From assembly GCA_963716245.1 (NCBI GenBank), contig OY970300.1, forward strand, positions 558,001 through 622,000: a stretch of 64,000 bases of DNA. The letters run 5' to 3'. The first letter of the stretch is position 1. Each line of letters opens with the position of its first letter. The position numbers and the translations under genes were made by a program. Under the pieces are notes generated by a model. That model worked only from the letters and a program-made list of their open reading frames with translations. It ran no database searches and was not told where the DNA came from. This DNA comes from VRUE01 sp963716245 (lineage in GTDB: Bacteria > Actinomycetota > Thermoleophilia > Solirubrobacterales > 70-9). Below, one piece after another: positions 40,548 to 49,171 of this stretch.

Positions 40548-41444
40548 TCAATCACCCGAGTTCGTCCAGCTGGTCTGGTCGAGGACCGCGTCGTCACCGA
40601 ACCTCTCGGGGCTGGCGAGCACTCGGTCGGCCACGTCGGCACAGCGCGCGACCCAGAGCTCGCCGGTCCCCGAGGCCTCGGCGACGCGGTCGAGGAGGGC
40701 GGCGAGGCGATCGCCGAGCCAGTTGAGCATGAAGAGGTGGAGGACGATCGTGACGTAGCCGCCGTCGGCCGCCAGGGCGGTCAGCTCGCGGTCGAGGAAG
40801 GCGACGAACGCCGCCGGGTCGAGCGGGTCGGGCGAGCCGGTCATCGCCTCGCGGACCGCCGCGAAGGGCGGCAGCACGCAGGTGGCGTCGACGTGTCGCC
40901 ACTGGAAGGGCAGCAGGGCGACGCCGTCGCGGATGCCGACGCCGGAGCCGGCGGGGGAGCAGTAGCGCAGGCCGAGGGAACGCAGGGCGGTGGCGAAGGC
41001 CGCGGGGCTCGAGGTCTCAGTTCGCGTGGCATCGATCGGGTCGAGCCCGCCGCCGGGGGGCCGGAAGCCGGCCGGCTCGATCCCGAGCTCGGCGAAGGCG
41101 GCAGCGCCCCGCCTGAGGTTGTCGGCCTGCTCCTCGCTGCCCAGGCTCGTCCACTGCTCGTGGCGCCAGGCGTGGTAGCCGACCTCGTGGCCGCGTCCCG
41201 CGATCTCGCTCAGCTCGTCGGGGTAGAGCTCGGCATTCAGCCCCTCGACGAAGAAGGTCGCAGCCAGGTCGCGCTCGCCGAGCGAGTCGAGCAGGGCCGG
41301 CAGGACCCGCTTGGCAGTGAAGTGGTCGCCGAGCGGTGCGTCCGCCGCGACCGCGCCCAACTCGATCTCGGCCGCCTCGCCGAGGTTGTCGAAGGTCAGG
41401 CTAAGCGCGCCGCGCGCTCCGCCCGGCCAGGTCGCCTCGCTCAC
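40548..41444 (-). CDS. Polysaccharide deacetylase-like (NodB domain) protein
   Basis: A 298-aa protein from GTG 41444. It has LSLTFDNLGEAAEIELG, LAATFFVEGLNAELYPDEL, GRGHEVGYHAWRHEQWTSLG (metal-binding H-x3-H), PAGFRPPGGGLDPIDATRTE and VTIVLHLFMLNWLGDRLAAL. In canonical NodB proteins motif 1 is T-F-D-D; here the second Asp is Asn, as in some divergent subfamilies. De-N-acetylation of a surface glycan is plausible but not certain. It is the last gene of a minus-strand operon and overlaps the preceding gene by GTGA. Confidence 0.85.
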   Translation of the reverse strand: MSEATWPGGARGALSLTFDNLGEAAEIELGAVAADAPLGDHFTAKRVLPALLDSLGERDLAATFFVEGLNAELYPDELSEIAGRGHEVGYHAWRHEQWTSLGSEEQADNLRRGAAAFAELGIEPAGFRPPGGGLDPIDATRTETSSPAAFATALRSLGLRYCSPAGSGVGIRDGVALLPFQWRHVDATCVLPPFAAVREAMTGSPDPLDPAAFVAFLDRELTALAADGGYVTIVLHLFMLNWLGDRLAALLDRVAEASGTGELWVARCADVADRVLASPERFGDDAVLDQTSWTNSGD

Positions 41445-42004
41445 GATTCGTCGCGCAGCGCCGGGCTCCAACGCTCGGGTTCGAGCTGCGCCTGCTCGCG
41501 CGCCCAGCGGAAGTGGTGGCGCGCCGAGGCGAGCAGGATCGGGAATTGGAGTAGCCCGGCGAGGGCGAAACGGCGAGCGCCGGGCCGGTTGGCGGCGGGC
41601 ATGCTGAGGGCGCTGCAGACCAGCCAGAACCACAGGACCGCGTTGTACGCGGGCAGCTGGTCCTCGCTCAGGCCCTCGGCTTCGTCGAGCATCGGCACGC
41701 CGCCGTGCAGCGACCACGGCCATGCCATGAAGTGGACCGCCGCCCCCGCCACGCCGGTGCCGGCGCCGAAGGCGGACAGCCTGCGGGCCATCTCGCCATC
41801 CCGCACCGCCGCGACGAGCATCAGCGGGAAGTACGCGGACCAGAGGGCGACCGCGCCGCGGCGGCCGAGGAAGGGCTCGAAGACGAGGCCGACGCCGGCG
41901 CGCGTCTCGTAAGCGTTGTGGGCGAACAGGCCGAGCGCCGAGCCGGCCGCCATCAGTCGCGACAGGAGTCCGCGACGGCCCGCCCGCGGGGCTTGGGAAG
42001 TCAT
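41441..42004 (-). CDS. 187-aa integral membrane protein
   Basis: The protein has an Arg-rich start (MTSQAPRAGRRGLLSRLM) and about four hydrophobic segments, including ALGLFAHNAYETRAGVGLVF, SAYFPLMLVAAV and VLWFWLVCSALSM. A soluble C-terminus is rich in Arg/Glu (HHFRWAREQAQLEPERW). It overlaps the FAH gene by ATGA upstream and the deacetylase gene by GTGA downstream, so the three are co-translated. No family recognised. Confidence 0.7.
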   Translation of the reverse strand: MTSQAPRAGRRGLLSRLMAAGSALGLFAHNAYETRAGVGLVFEPFLGRRGAVALWSAYFPLMLVAAVRDGEMARRLSAFGAGTGVAGAAVHFMAWPWSLHGGVPMLDEAEGLSEDQLPAYNAVLWFWLVCSALSMPAANRPGARRFALAGLLQFPILLASARHHFRWAREQAQLEPERWSPALRDES

Positions 42005-42984
42005 CGCCGGGGTCCGATCCGGTTGGCGACCGTGCCGATCCCGTCGATCTCCAATTCGACCGTCTGGCCCGGCCGGATCCAGTGGTCCAGCTCGAGTCCA
42101 CAGCAGCCGGGCATCGTCCCGGTCGAGATCACGTCGCCCGGCTCCAGCCGCTCGCCGGCCGCGGCGTAGGCGAGCAACTCGCCGACGTCGTGGGCGGGGT
42201 CGGCCGTGCGACCCTCGCACCAGACCTCGCCGTCGACCCGGACCCTGCCGGTCGCCGTCCGCCAGTCCCGCAGCCCGTCGGCGCCGAGCACGTCGGGCCC
42301 GAGCGAGTTGGCGAAGGTCTTCGACTTGACCGCCGGCCCGAACACGCCGTGCCGCGCCTCCTCGGCCTGCACCTCGCGGGCGCTCCAGTCGTTGAGCACG
42401 AGCCAGCCGCCGATCGCCTCGCGGGCCTCTGCCGGGCTCGGGTCGGCCAGCGGCTGCGCTAGGACGCAGGCCAGCTCCAGCTCGAAGTCGAGCCAGCGGG
42501 TGTGCGAGGGCCAGGGCATCTCCTCGCCGTCGGCGAGCATCGCGGCGTGGTTGCCGAGGTAGAAGGCCGGGACCTCGTAGAAGCGCTTGTTGGGCTTGAA
42601 GGGCGGGAAGGTGCGGCGCGTCAGCCGCTCGTAGGTGTCGGCGACCCGCTGCACGGGCGCCGGGAAGAAGCGCTTGACCAGCATCCGGGCCGAGCCCTCG
42701 TAGTGCGACTCCCAGAGGCTGAAGGCGCGCAGCGAGCGCGCCTCGAACGGCAGCCCCGCCTGCGCGGGATCGGCGGCGACGCTCGCATCGTCCGCCACCG
42801 CTCCCAGCAGCGCCTCGACCTTCGCGCGCAGCGAGGCCCCGCCGGCGAGCAGGGCGAGCACGTCGTGGCATTCGACCTCCTCGATCCCTCCACCGGCCCG
42901 CTCCGCCGCCCGTGCCAGCGAGACCCAGCGCCCGCGGCCCGGGTCCTCGACGATGACGCCCTCAGATGTGCTCCGCAGTTTCAG
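42001..42984 (-). CDS. Fumarylacetoacetate hydrolase family protein, probable CTG start
   Basis: About 327 aa if started at CTG 42984, giving an N-terminus (M)KLRSTSEGVIVEDPGRG, typical of FAH proteins. The family core is clear: FYEVPAFYLGNHAAML, LDFELELACVLAQPL (metal-binding Glu pair), GWLVLNDWSAREVQ, KSKTFANSLGPDVLG and ISTGTMPGCCG. FAH-family enzymes hydrolyse or decarboxylate 2-oxo acids in aromatic breakdown. The only standard start, ATG 43059, would add 25 unrelated residues and overlap mfd. An AATAAT box lies 9 nt before CTG 42984. Confidence 0.85.
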   Translation of the reverse strand: MKLRSTSEGVIVEDPGRGRWVSLARAAERAGGGIEEVECHDVLALLAGGASLRAKVEALLGAVADDASVAADPAQAGLPFEARSLRAFSLWESHYEGSARMLVKRFFPAPVQRVADTYERLTRRTFPPFKPNKRFYEVPAFYLGNHAAMLADGEEMPWPSHTRWLDFELELACVLAQPLADPSPAEAREAIGGWLVLNDWSAREVQAEEARHGVFGPAVKSKTFANSLGPDVLGADGLRDWRTATGRVRVDGEVWCEGRTADPAHDVGELLAYAAAGERLEPGDVISTGTMPGCCGLELDHWIRPGQTVELEIDGIGTVANRIGPRR

Positions 42985-42993
42985 CCCGCGGCG

Positions 42994-42999
42994 ATTATT
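42994..42999 (-). promoter_or_regulatory. -10 box AATAAT of the FAH operon
   Basis: On the minus strand AATAAT (five of six consensus bases) ends 9 nt before CTG 42984. It lies 8 bp from the divergent mfd box TAGAAT, so the two promoters overlap. Confidence 0.45.
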
Positions 43000-43007
43000 G
43001 CGGCTCG

Positions 43008-43013
43008 TAGAAT
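43008..43013 (+). promoter_or_regulatory. -10 box TAGAAT of mfd
   Basis: TAGAAT would start transcription near 43020, leaving a leader of about 38 nt before ATG 43058. That leader contains the 20-bp dyad at 43025. Confidence 0.5.
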
Positions 43014-43024
43014 CGACCGACCGA

Positions 43025-43044
43025 CCCGGATCGTCCGATCCGGG
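43025..43044. promoter_or_regulatory. 20-bp dyad in the mfd leader (possible operator)
   Basis: CCCGGATCG-TC-CGATCCGGG is a perfect 9-2-9 dyad. The 2-bp centre is too short for a stable RNA hairpin but suits a DNA-binding dimer. It lies just after the mfd transcription start and about 40 bp upstream of the FAH start. Confidence 0.45.
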
Positions 43045-43057
43045 CCTCCGTGCTGCC

Positions 43058-46000
43058 ATGAGCCTGCGTCCCCTAATAGAGATCGCTTCTGAGAACGAGC
43101 GCCTGCATGCGCTCGCCGCCCGCGTGCGCGCGGCGGCGGACGGGGGAGAGGCGGCGACGGTGCGCGCCTCGGCGACGCTGCGGCCGCTGCTGCTGGCGAC
43201 GCTGCTGGAGGACGACCGCGCGCTGGCCGGGCGCCCGGCCCTGCTGGTCAGCGCCGACGACCGCTCGGCGCGGGACCTGGCGGCCGACCTGCGCGCCTAC
43301 CTGGCGCCGCGGCGGGTCCGCTTCTATCCCTCGCGCGGGACGGGCTACGCGTCGCACGTGACCCCGCCGCCGCACCTCGTCGGGCTGCGCATCGACGCGC
43401 TCGACGCCCTGCGCAGCGGCGAGGACGCGGTCGTCGTCGCCAGCGCCGTAGCGCTCGCCGAGGCCGTCCCAGACGCCGAGCTGCGCCCGGCCGGGTTCGC
43501 GATCTCCCGCGGGGAGGAGGTCGAGCTGGACGGGGTGGCGAGGGATCTCGTCGCCGCCGGCTACGAGCGGGTCGAGCAGGTCGAGGAGCGCGGCCAGTTC
43601 GCCGTCCGCGGCGGCATCCTCGACGTCTTCCCGGCGACCGAGGAGCGCGCCGTGCGGATCGAGCTGTTCGGCGACGAGGTCGAGTCGATGCGCTGGTTCT
43701 CCACCTTCACCCAGCGTTCGCTGGGCGAGGCGGAGCGGGTCGAGCTCGCCCCCGCCGCCGAGCTCGATCTGGAGCACCGCGAGGTGGCCGAGCTGGCGGC
43801 GATGGAGGCCGCGGAGGAGGGGAAGGAGGCGCCGAGCGCCGCCGAGGCCCTGCCCTTGGAGCACTTCGGGCCGCCGCTCGACCTCGTCCCCAAGACCGCG
43901 GCCGTCGTCCTCACCGCCGCCGAGGAGATCGAGCCGGCGCTGCGCGACCACTGGGAGGACGCGACGACGGCGATGCACGCCGACGACGCCAAGCACCTCT
44001 ACGTCGACGTCGCCGCGCCGCTCGCCGCGCGCGCCGCCCTCGCCGTCACCGCCGCCGGCCACGGGGACGACGACGCCTTCCGCGCGGCTCGCGCCGAGTC
44101 CCCCGCCCGCAGCATCAAGGAGGCCGAGGGCGAGCTCGACAAACTGCTCCGCTCGGGCTACCGGACGGTCGTCGCCTTCGACAGCCACGGCGAGGCGGAG
44201 CGGACCCGCTACGGCCTCGACCGGATCGACGCGACGCTGCTCGACGGCGGCCGGCTCTCGCCCGAGCCGGGCCTGACCTTCGCCGAGGCGCGCCTGCGCG
44301 AGGGCTTCGTCAGCCCCGAGCTGAAGCTCGCGGTCTACCCGTTCCGCCGCCTCGTCCACCGCCGCAAACGCGCCGCCGAGCGCGTCCCCGGTGCCGGCCG
44401 CGGCCGGCTCGCCTTCAGCGACCTGCGCGTCGGCGACCACGTCGTCCACGAGGACCACGGCGTCGCCCGCTTCGCCGGCTTCGAGACGCGCGAGGTCGGC
44501 GGCGTCACCCGCGACTACCTCTACCTCGAATACAAGGGCGAGGACCGCGTCTACGTCCCCACCGACCAGCTCGCCAAGCTGAGCCGCTACGTCGGCGCCG
44601 GTGGCGAGCCGACGCTCTCGGCGCTCGGCGGCAAACGCTGGCAGAACATGAAGGCGCGCGCCCGCCGCGCCGCCGGCGCGCTGGCGGGCGAGCTGCTCAA
44701 CCTCTACGCGGAGCGGCGGACCCGCAAGGGCCACCCCTTCCCCGCCGACGGCGAGTGGCAGATGACGATGGAGGCGGCCTTCCCCTACCGCGAGACCGCC
44801 GACCAGATCGAGGCGATCGAGGCGGTCAAGGGGGACATGGAGTCCGAGCAGCCGATGGACCGGCTCGTCTGCGGCGATGTCGGCTTCGGCAAGACCGAGG
44901 TCGCCCTGCGCGCCACGGTCAAGGCCGCCTCCGACGGCAAGCAGGTGATGGTGCTGGCGCCGACGACGATCCTCGCCCAGCAGCACTTCGGCACCTTCCG
45001 CGAGCGGCTCGCCGAGCTTCCCTTCGAGCTCGACTGGGTCTCGCGGCTGCGCAAGCCGCCCGAGGTCAAAGCGGTCCTCAAGCGCTTCGAGGCCGGCGAG
45101 GTCGACGTCCTGATCGGCACCCACCGGCTGCTCTCGCGCGACGTGCGCGCCAAGGACCTCGGCCTCCTGATCGTCGACGAGGAGCAGCGCTTCGGCGTCA
45201 AGCAGAAGGAGCTGCTGCGCCAGCTGAAGCTGAAGGTCGACGTGCTCTCCCTCTCGGCGACGCCGATCCCGCGCACCTTGCAGATGAGCCTCGCCGGGCT
45301 GCGCGACATCTCGACGATCGAGACGCCGCCGGAGGGGCGCCGCCCGGTCCGCACCTACGTCGGCCCCTACGACGAGGACCTGGTGCGGCGGGCGATCGAG
45401 CGCGAGCTGGAGCGCGACGGCCAGGCGTTCTTCCTGCACAACCGGATCGACAGCCTGCCCGAGGTCGCCGAGCGCCTGCGCGGCATGGTCCCCAGGGCGC
45501 GGGTCGCCGAAGCGCACGGGCAGATGGACGAGACCGAGCTGGAGCGGACGATGCTCGCCTTCCTGCGCGGCGAGGCCGACTGCCTGGTGACGACGACGAT
45601 CATCGAGTCGGGCCTCGACATCCCGACCGCCAACACGCTGATCGTCGAGCGCGCCGACCAGCTCGGCCTCGCACAGGCGTACCAGATCCGTGGCCGGGTC
45701 GGACGCTCGCGCGAGCGCGCCTTCGCCTACCTGCTCTACCCGTCCGCCGAGGCGCTGACCGAGGAGGCGGCGGCGCGCCTCTCGACCCTCGCCGACCACA
45801 CCGAGCTGGGCTCCGGCTTCAAGATCGCGATGCGCGACCTCGACATCCGCGGCGCCGGCGACCTGCTCGGCGAGGAGCAGTCGGGGCACGTCGCCGCGGT
45901 CGGCTTCGAGCTCTACTGCCAGATGATCGACGAGGCCGTCGCCGAGGCGGCCGCGAGGCAGGGCGAGGGCGAGGAGCCGTTCGAGCCGCTGCGCTTCGAC

Positions 46001-46453
46001 GTGCCGGTCGACGCCTACCTGCCGGCCTCCTTCGTCCCCTTCGAGGCGGCCAAGATCGACGTCCACCGCCGCATCGTCGCCGCCCGGGCGACGGGCGAGC
46101 TGCGGGCGATCCGCGACGAGTTGAGCGACCGGTTCGGCCCGCTGCCGCCGCAGGCCGAGAACCTGCTGGCCCTGCAGCGGGCGCGGATCGAGCTGCGCCT
46201 CGCCGGCGCGCGCAGCGTCGAGCTGCGCGGCGGCCGGCTCAGCGTGCTCGGCGTCGAGCTCGACTCCGAGGGGGCGACCGCGCTGCGGGAGAAGGTCGAG
46301 GGCGCGCTCTACGAGTGGCGCGAGAAAACGGCCTCCGTGCGTGTCCCCGACGATCCCGAGGCGCGCCTGGCGGCGGTGCTGGCAATCGCCGACGCGCTGC
46401 GCGAGGCGGGCAGCTCGGCAATGGTCGAAAAAGCTATGCTCCCGGCGTCTTGA
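43058..46453 (+). CDS. mfd: Transcription-repair coupling factor
   Basis: A 1131-aa Mfd from ATG 43058. The UvrB-like N-terminal region has FYPSRGTGYASHVTPPPHLV and RGGILDVFPATEERAVRIEL. The RNA-polymerase-interacting domain (about 440-510) has DLRVGDHVVHEDHGVARFAG. The RecG-like translocase has CGDVGFGKTEVALRATVKA (Walker A), APTTILAQQHFGTF, LIVDEEQRFGVKQKE, LSATPIPRTLQMSL, ESGLDIPTANTLIV and RGRVGRSRERAFAYL. A C-terminal TRCF domain ends the protein. It removes stalled RNA polymerase and recruits UvrA. Its last bases overlap the next gene (TTGA). Confidence 0.97.
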   Translation: MSLRPLIEIASENERLHALAARVRAAADGGEAATVRASATLRPLLLATLLEDDRALAGRPALLVSADDRSARDLAADLRAYLAPRRVRFYPSRGTGYASHVTPPPHLVGLRIDALDALRSGEDAVVVASAVALAEAVPDAELRPAGFAISRGEEVELDGVARDLVAAGYERVEQVEERGQFAVRGGILDVFPATEERAVRIELFGDEVESMRWFSTFTQRSLGEAERVELAPAAELDLEHREVAELAAMEAAEEGKEAPSAAEALPLEHFGPPLDLVPKTAAVVLTAAEEIEPALRDHWEDATTAMHADDAKHLYVDVAAPLAARAALAVTAAGHGDDDAFRAARAESPARSIKEAEGELDKLLRSGYRTVVAFDSHGEAERTRYGLDRIDATLLDGGRLSPEPGLTFAEARLREGFVSPELKLAVYPFRRLVHRRKRAAERVPGAGRGRLAFSDLRVGDHVVHEDHGVARFAGFETREVGGVTRDYLYLEYKGEDRVYVPTDQLAKLSRYVGAGGEPTLSALGGKRWQNMKARARRAAGALAGELLNLYAERRTRKGHPFPADGEWQMTMEAAFPYRETADQIEAIEAVKGDMESEQPMDRLVCGDVGFGKTEVALRATVKAASDGKQVMVLAPTTILAQQHFGTFRERLAELPFELDWVSRLRKPPEVKAVLKRFEAGEVDVLIGTHRLLSRDVRAKDLGLLIVDEEQRFGVKQKELLRQLKLKVDVLSLSATPIPRTLQMSLAGLRDISTIETPPEGRRPVRTYVGPYDEDLVRRAIERELERDGQAFFLHNRIDSLPEVAERLRGMVPRARVAEAHGQMDETELERTMLAFLRGEADCLVTTTIIESGLDIPTANTLIVERADQLGLAQAYQIRGRVGRSRERAFAYLLYPSAEALTEEAAARLSTLADHTELGSGFKIAMRDLDIRGAGDLLGEEQSGHVAAVGFELYCQMIDEAVAEAAARQGEGEEPFEPLRFDVPVDAYLPASFVPFEAAKIDVHRRIVAARATGELRAIRDELSDRFGPLPPQAENLLALQRARIELRLAGARSVELRGGRLSVLGVELDSEGATALREKVEGALYEWREKTASVRVPDDPEARLAAVLAIADALREAGSSAMVEKAMLPAS
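46435..46440 (+). promoter_or_regulatory. -10 box TATGCT inside the end of mfd
   Basis: TATGCT ends 9 nt before TTG 46450, so the downstream isomerase can be transcribed independently of mfd. Confidence 0.45.
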
Positions 46454-47796
46454 GTCCTGATCGGGGTGGGAAACAGGCGTCTGGCAGGGGTAAAGGCCGC
46501 AGCGGCTCGCGGCGCCCCGCGGATCTCGCAGCCGCGCGCCGGCGCGCCCTGCTCGTCTTCGGCGTCCTCTTCGTGGTCCTCTTCGCCGTCGTCACCATCT
46601 CCGAGGGCCTGGGCGATCCCAGCGTTCCCTCCGGCGACGTGATGGTGGTCGAGGACGCGCCCGGCGACAGCGGCACGGTCAGCCAGGCCGACTTCGATCA
46701 CGCCCTCGAGCTGGCCGCGGCGCAGGCGGGGCAGAAAAAAGTCCCGAAACCGGGCGACCCCAAATACGAGGAAGCCAAGGAAGCGGCGCTGACCGGCCTG
46801 ATCGAATCGATCTGGCTGGAGGGCGAGGCGGAGGAAATGGGGATCACGGTCACCCCCGAGGAAATCGACAAAGAATTCGCCAAAATCAAAAAAGAAAACT
46901 TCCCCAAAGAGGCCGAATACCAGCAGTTCCTCAAAGAATCGAAATTCACGCCCGAGGACCTCGACGACCGGGTCAAGCTGCAGATGCTCAGCACCCAGAT
47001 CCAGGAAAGGCTCCAGGCGGACCCGCCCGAGCCGAGCGGGGACGAAATCGAGGCCTACTACGAGGCCGCGAAGCAGACGCAGTTCACGAAACCGCCCAGC
47101 CGCGACGTTCGCCTGATCGTCAACAAAGACGAGGCGAAAGCGAAAGAAGCCCTGTCGCAGCTGGAAGCGGGCGTTACGGCCAAAGACTGGAACAAAGCCG
47201 CGAAAGAGTTCTCCGAAGATCCCTCGAAAGGCAAAGGCGGGCTGCAGCAGGGGGTCGGCGAAGGCACGCTCGAAGAACCGCTCAACGCCGCCGTCTTCAA
47301 CGCGCCGGAAGGGGCGCTCGAAGGGCCGGTCAAAGCGCCGCGCGGCTACACCGTCTTCGAAGTCCAGAACTCCTCGGACGAAACCGTCCAGGAGCTGAGC
47401 GCGGTCGAAGGCCAGATCAAAACGCAGCTGGGCCAGCAGCTCGAACAGGAAGAGTTCAACGCCTTCGTCAGCGACTTCAACGACAAGTGGGTCTCGCGCA
47501 CCTTCTGCGCCGACGATTACGTGATCGAACGCTGCGCCAACTTCGAGAGCAGCGGGCGCCCCTCGTCCGCTCCGCCGGCCTGCTACGAAGAGGATCCCGA
47601 GGGCGGCCGGCCGGAAGCCTGCCCGGCACCGGTCTTCCAGCTCGTCCCGGCGGCGCCCGGCTCGGTGACGCCGCTGGCGCCGCAGGGCAATCCGCTCGCG
47701 CAGCGCCCGCATCCGGCCGGCGAGGGCGAAGCCGCCCCGGCCCCGGAACCCGGCGGCGTGCCCGGCGCCGGCGCGGCGCCCCCGCCGACCGAATAG
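46450..47796 (+). CDS. Membrane-anchored peptidylprolyl isomerase, SurA/PrsA-like
   Basis: About 448 aa from TTG 46450. A basic N-terminus leads to one transmembrane segment (about 32-52, LLVFGVLFVVLFAVVTISEG). A SurA-N-like helical region follows (ESIWLEGEAEEMGITVTPEE, FAKIKKENFPKEAEYQQFLK), then a parvulin domain (about 215-310; SRDVRLIVNKDEAKAKEAL, SKGKGGLQQGVGEGTLEEPL, APRGYTVFEVQ). The C-terminal 100 residues are Pro/Ala-rich with four Cys. The protein would fold exported proteins outside the membrane. The gene uses AAA and GAA codons far more than its neighbours. The mfd-isomerase-eno order is common in Actinobacteria. Confidence 0.88.
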   Translation: MSPDRGGKQASGRGKGRSGSRRPADLAAARRRALLVFGVLFVVLFAVVTISEGLGDPSVPSGDVMVVEDAPGDSGTVSQADFDHALELAAAQAGQKKVPKPGDPKYEEAKEAALTGLIESIWLEGEAEEMGITVTPEEIDKEFAKIKKENFPKEAEYQQFLKESKFTPEDLDDRVKLQMLSTQIQERLQADPPEPSGDEIEAYYEAAKQTQFTKPPSRDVRLIVNKDEAKAKEALSQLEAGVTAKDWNKAAKEFSEDPSKGKGGLQQGVGEGTLEEPLNAAVFNAPEGALEGPVKAPRGYTVFEVQNSSDETVQELSAVEGQIKTQLGQQLEQEEFNAFVSDFNDKWVSRTFCADDYVIERCANFESSGRPSSAPPACYEEDPEGGRPEACPAPVFQLVPAAPGSVTPLAPQGNPLAQRPHPAGEGEAAPAPEPGGVPGAGAAPPPTE

Positions 47797-47819
47797 CCCG
47801 GTCGGTCCTGCGCGCCCAA

Positions 47820-47825
47820 TAGACT
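47820..47825 (+). promoter_or_regulatory. -10 box TAGACT of eno
   Basis: TAGACT ends 13 nt before ATG 47839; the short leader contains no ribosome-binding site. Confidence 0.35.
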
Positions 47826-47838
47826 CGCGCGCCCCGCT

Positions 47839-49134
47839 ATGAGCGTCATCGCCTCCATCCATGCGCGCCAGATCCTCGACTCGCGCGGCAACCCGACCGT
47901 CGAGGTCGAGGCGAGGCTCGAGTCGGGCGCCCGGGGCCTGGCCGCCGTGCCGTCCGGCGCCTCGACCGGCGAGTTCGAGGCGGTCGAGCTGCGCGACGGG
48001 GGCGATTCCTGGGCCGGCAAGGGGGTCTCGCGGGCGGTCGCCAACGTCAACGGCGAGATCGCCGCGGCGCTGGGCGGAGCGCGTGCCGCCGAGCAGCGGG
48101 CGCTCGACCGGACGATGATCGAGCTCGACGGGACGCCCAACAAGGGCCGGCTGGGCGCGAACGCGATCCTCGGCGTCTCGCTCGCGGTCGCGAAGGCCGC
48201 CGCGGCCGATTCCGAGCAGCCGCTCTACCGCTACCTGGCCGAGCTCTACGGCGGCGGCGAGGCGACGGTGCTGCCGGTGCCGATGATGAACGTGCTCAAC
48301 GGCGGCGCCCACGCCGACAACTCGGTCGACTTCCAGGAGTTCATGGTCGTGCCGGCCGGCGCCGAGAGCTTCTCGGAGTGCCTGCGGGTCGGCACCGAGG
48401 TCTTCCACGCGCTGAAGAAGAGCCTCGCCTCCAAGGGCCTCTCGACGGCGGTCGGCGACGAGGGCGGCTTCGCGCCGAACCTGGAGTCCAACGAGGCGGC
48501 CCTGCAGGCCGTCCTCGCGGGCGTCGAGGCCGCCGGCTACGAGCCCGGCACCGACGTCCACATCGCCCTCGACCCGGCCGCCAGCGAGGTCTACGAGGAC
48601 GGTGTCTACGTGCTCGCGCACGAGGGACGCTCGCTCTCGTCCGAGGAGATGGCCGACTACTGGGAGGACGCCTGCTCGCGTTACCCGATCGTCTCGATCG
48701 AGGACGGCATGGACGAGGAGGACTGGGACGGCTGGAAGCTGCTCACCGAGCGGCTGGACGAGCGCGTCCAGCTGGTCGGCGACGACCTGTTCGTGACCAA
48801 TCCCGAGCGTCTGCGGCGCGGGATCGAGCAGGGGGTCGGCAACTCGATCCTCGTCAAGGTCAACCAGATCGGCACCCTGACCGAGACCCTGGAGGCGATC
48901 CGCGTCGCCCGCGAGGCCGGCTACACGGCGGTGATCTCGCACCGCTCGGGCGAGACCGAGGACACGACGATCGCCGACCTGGCGGTCGCGACCGGCGCCG
49001 GCCAGATCAAGACCGGCGCCCCCTCGCGCTCGGACCGGGTCGCCAAGTACAACCGTTTGCTCCGCATCGAGGAAGAGCTGGGGGAGAGCGCCCGGTTCCC
49101 CGGTCTGCAGGCATTCGTCCAGCGCAGCGGGTAG
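47839..49134 (+). CDS. eno: Enolase
   Basis: A 431-aa protein of standard length. It has IHARQILDSRGNPTVEVEAR, VPSGASTGEFEAVELRDG, GANAILGVSLAVAKAAA, PMMNVLNGGAHADNSVDFQE (catalytic loop), TAVGDEGGFAPNLESNEAAL, SIEDGMDEEDWDGWKLLTE (metal Asp/Glu), LVKVNQIGTLTETLEAI (catalytic Lys) and VISHRSGETEDTTIADLAV. It converts 2-phosphoglycerate to phosphoenolpyruvate in glycolysis. Confidence 0.98.
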   Translation: MSVIASIHARQILDSRGNPTVEVEARLESGARGLAAVPSGASTGEFEAVELRDGGDSWAGKGVSRAVANVNGEIAAALGGARAAEQRALDRTMIELDGTPNKGRLGANAILGVSLAVAKAAAADSEQPLYRYLAELYGGGEATVLPVPMMNVLNGGAHADNSVDFQEFMVVPAGAESFSECLRVGTEVFHALKKSLASKGLSTAVGDEGGFAPNLESNEAALQAVLAGVEAAGYEPGTDVHIALDPAASEVYEDGVYVLAHEGRSLSSEEMADYWEDACSRYPIVSIEDGMDEEDWDGWKLLTERLDERVQLVGDDLFVTNPERLRRGIEQGVGNSILVKVNQIGTLTETLEAIRVAREAGYTAVISHRSGETEDTTIADLAVATGAGQIKTGAPSRSDRVAKYNRLLRIEEELGESARFPGLQAFVQRSG

Positions 49135-49171
49135 ATGCAGGAATGCGGCGCTCGGCCGCGTAGGACCGGGC

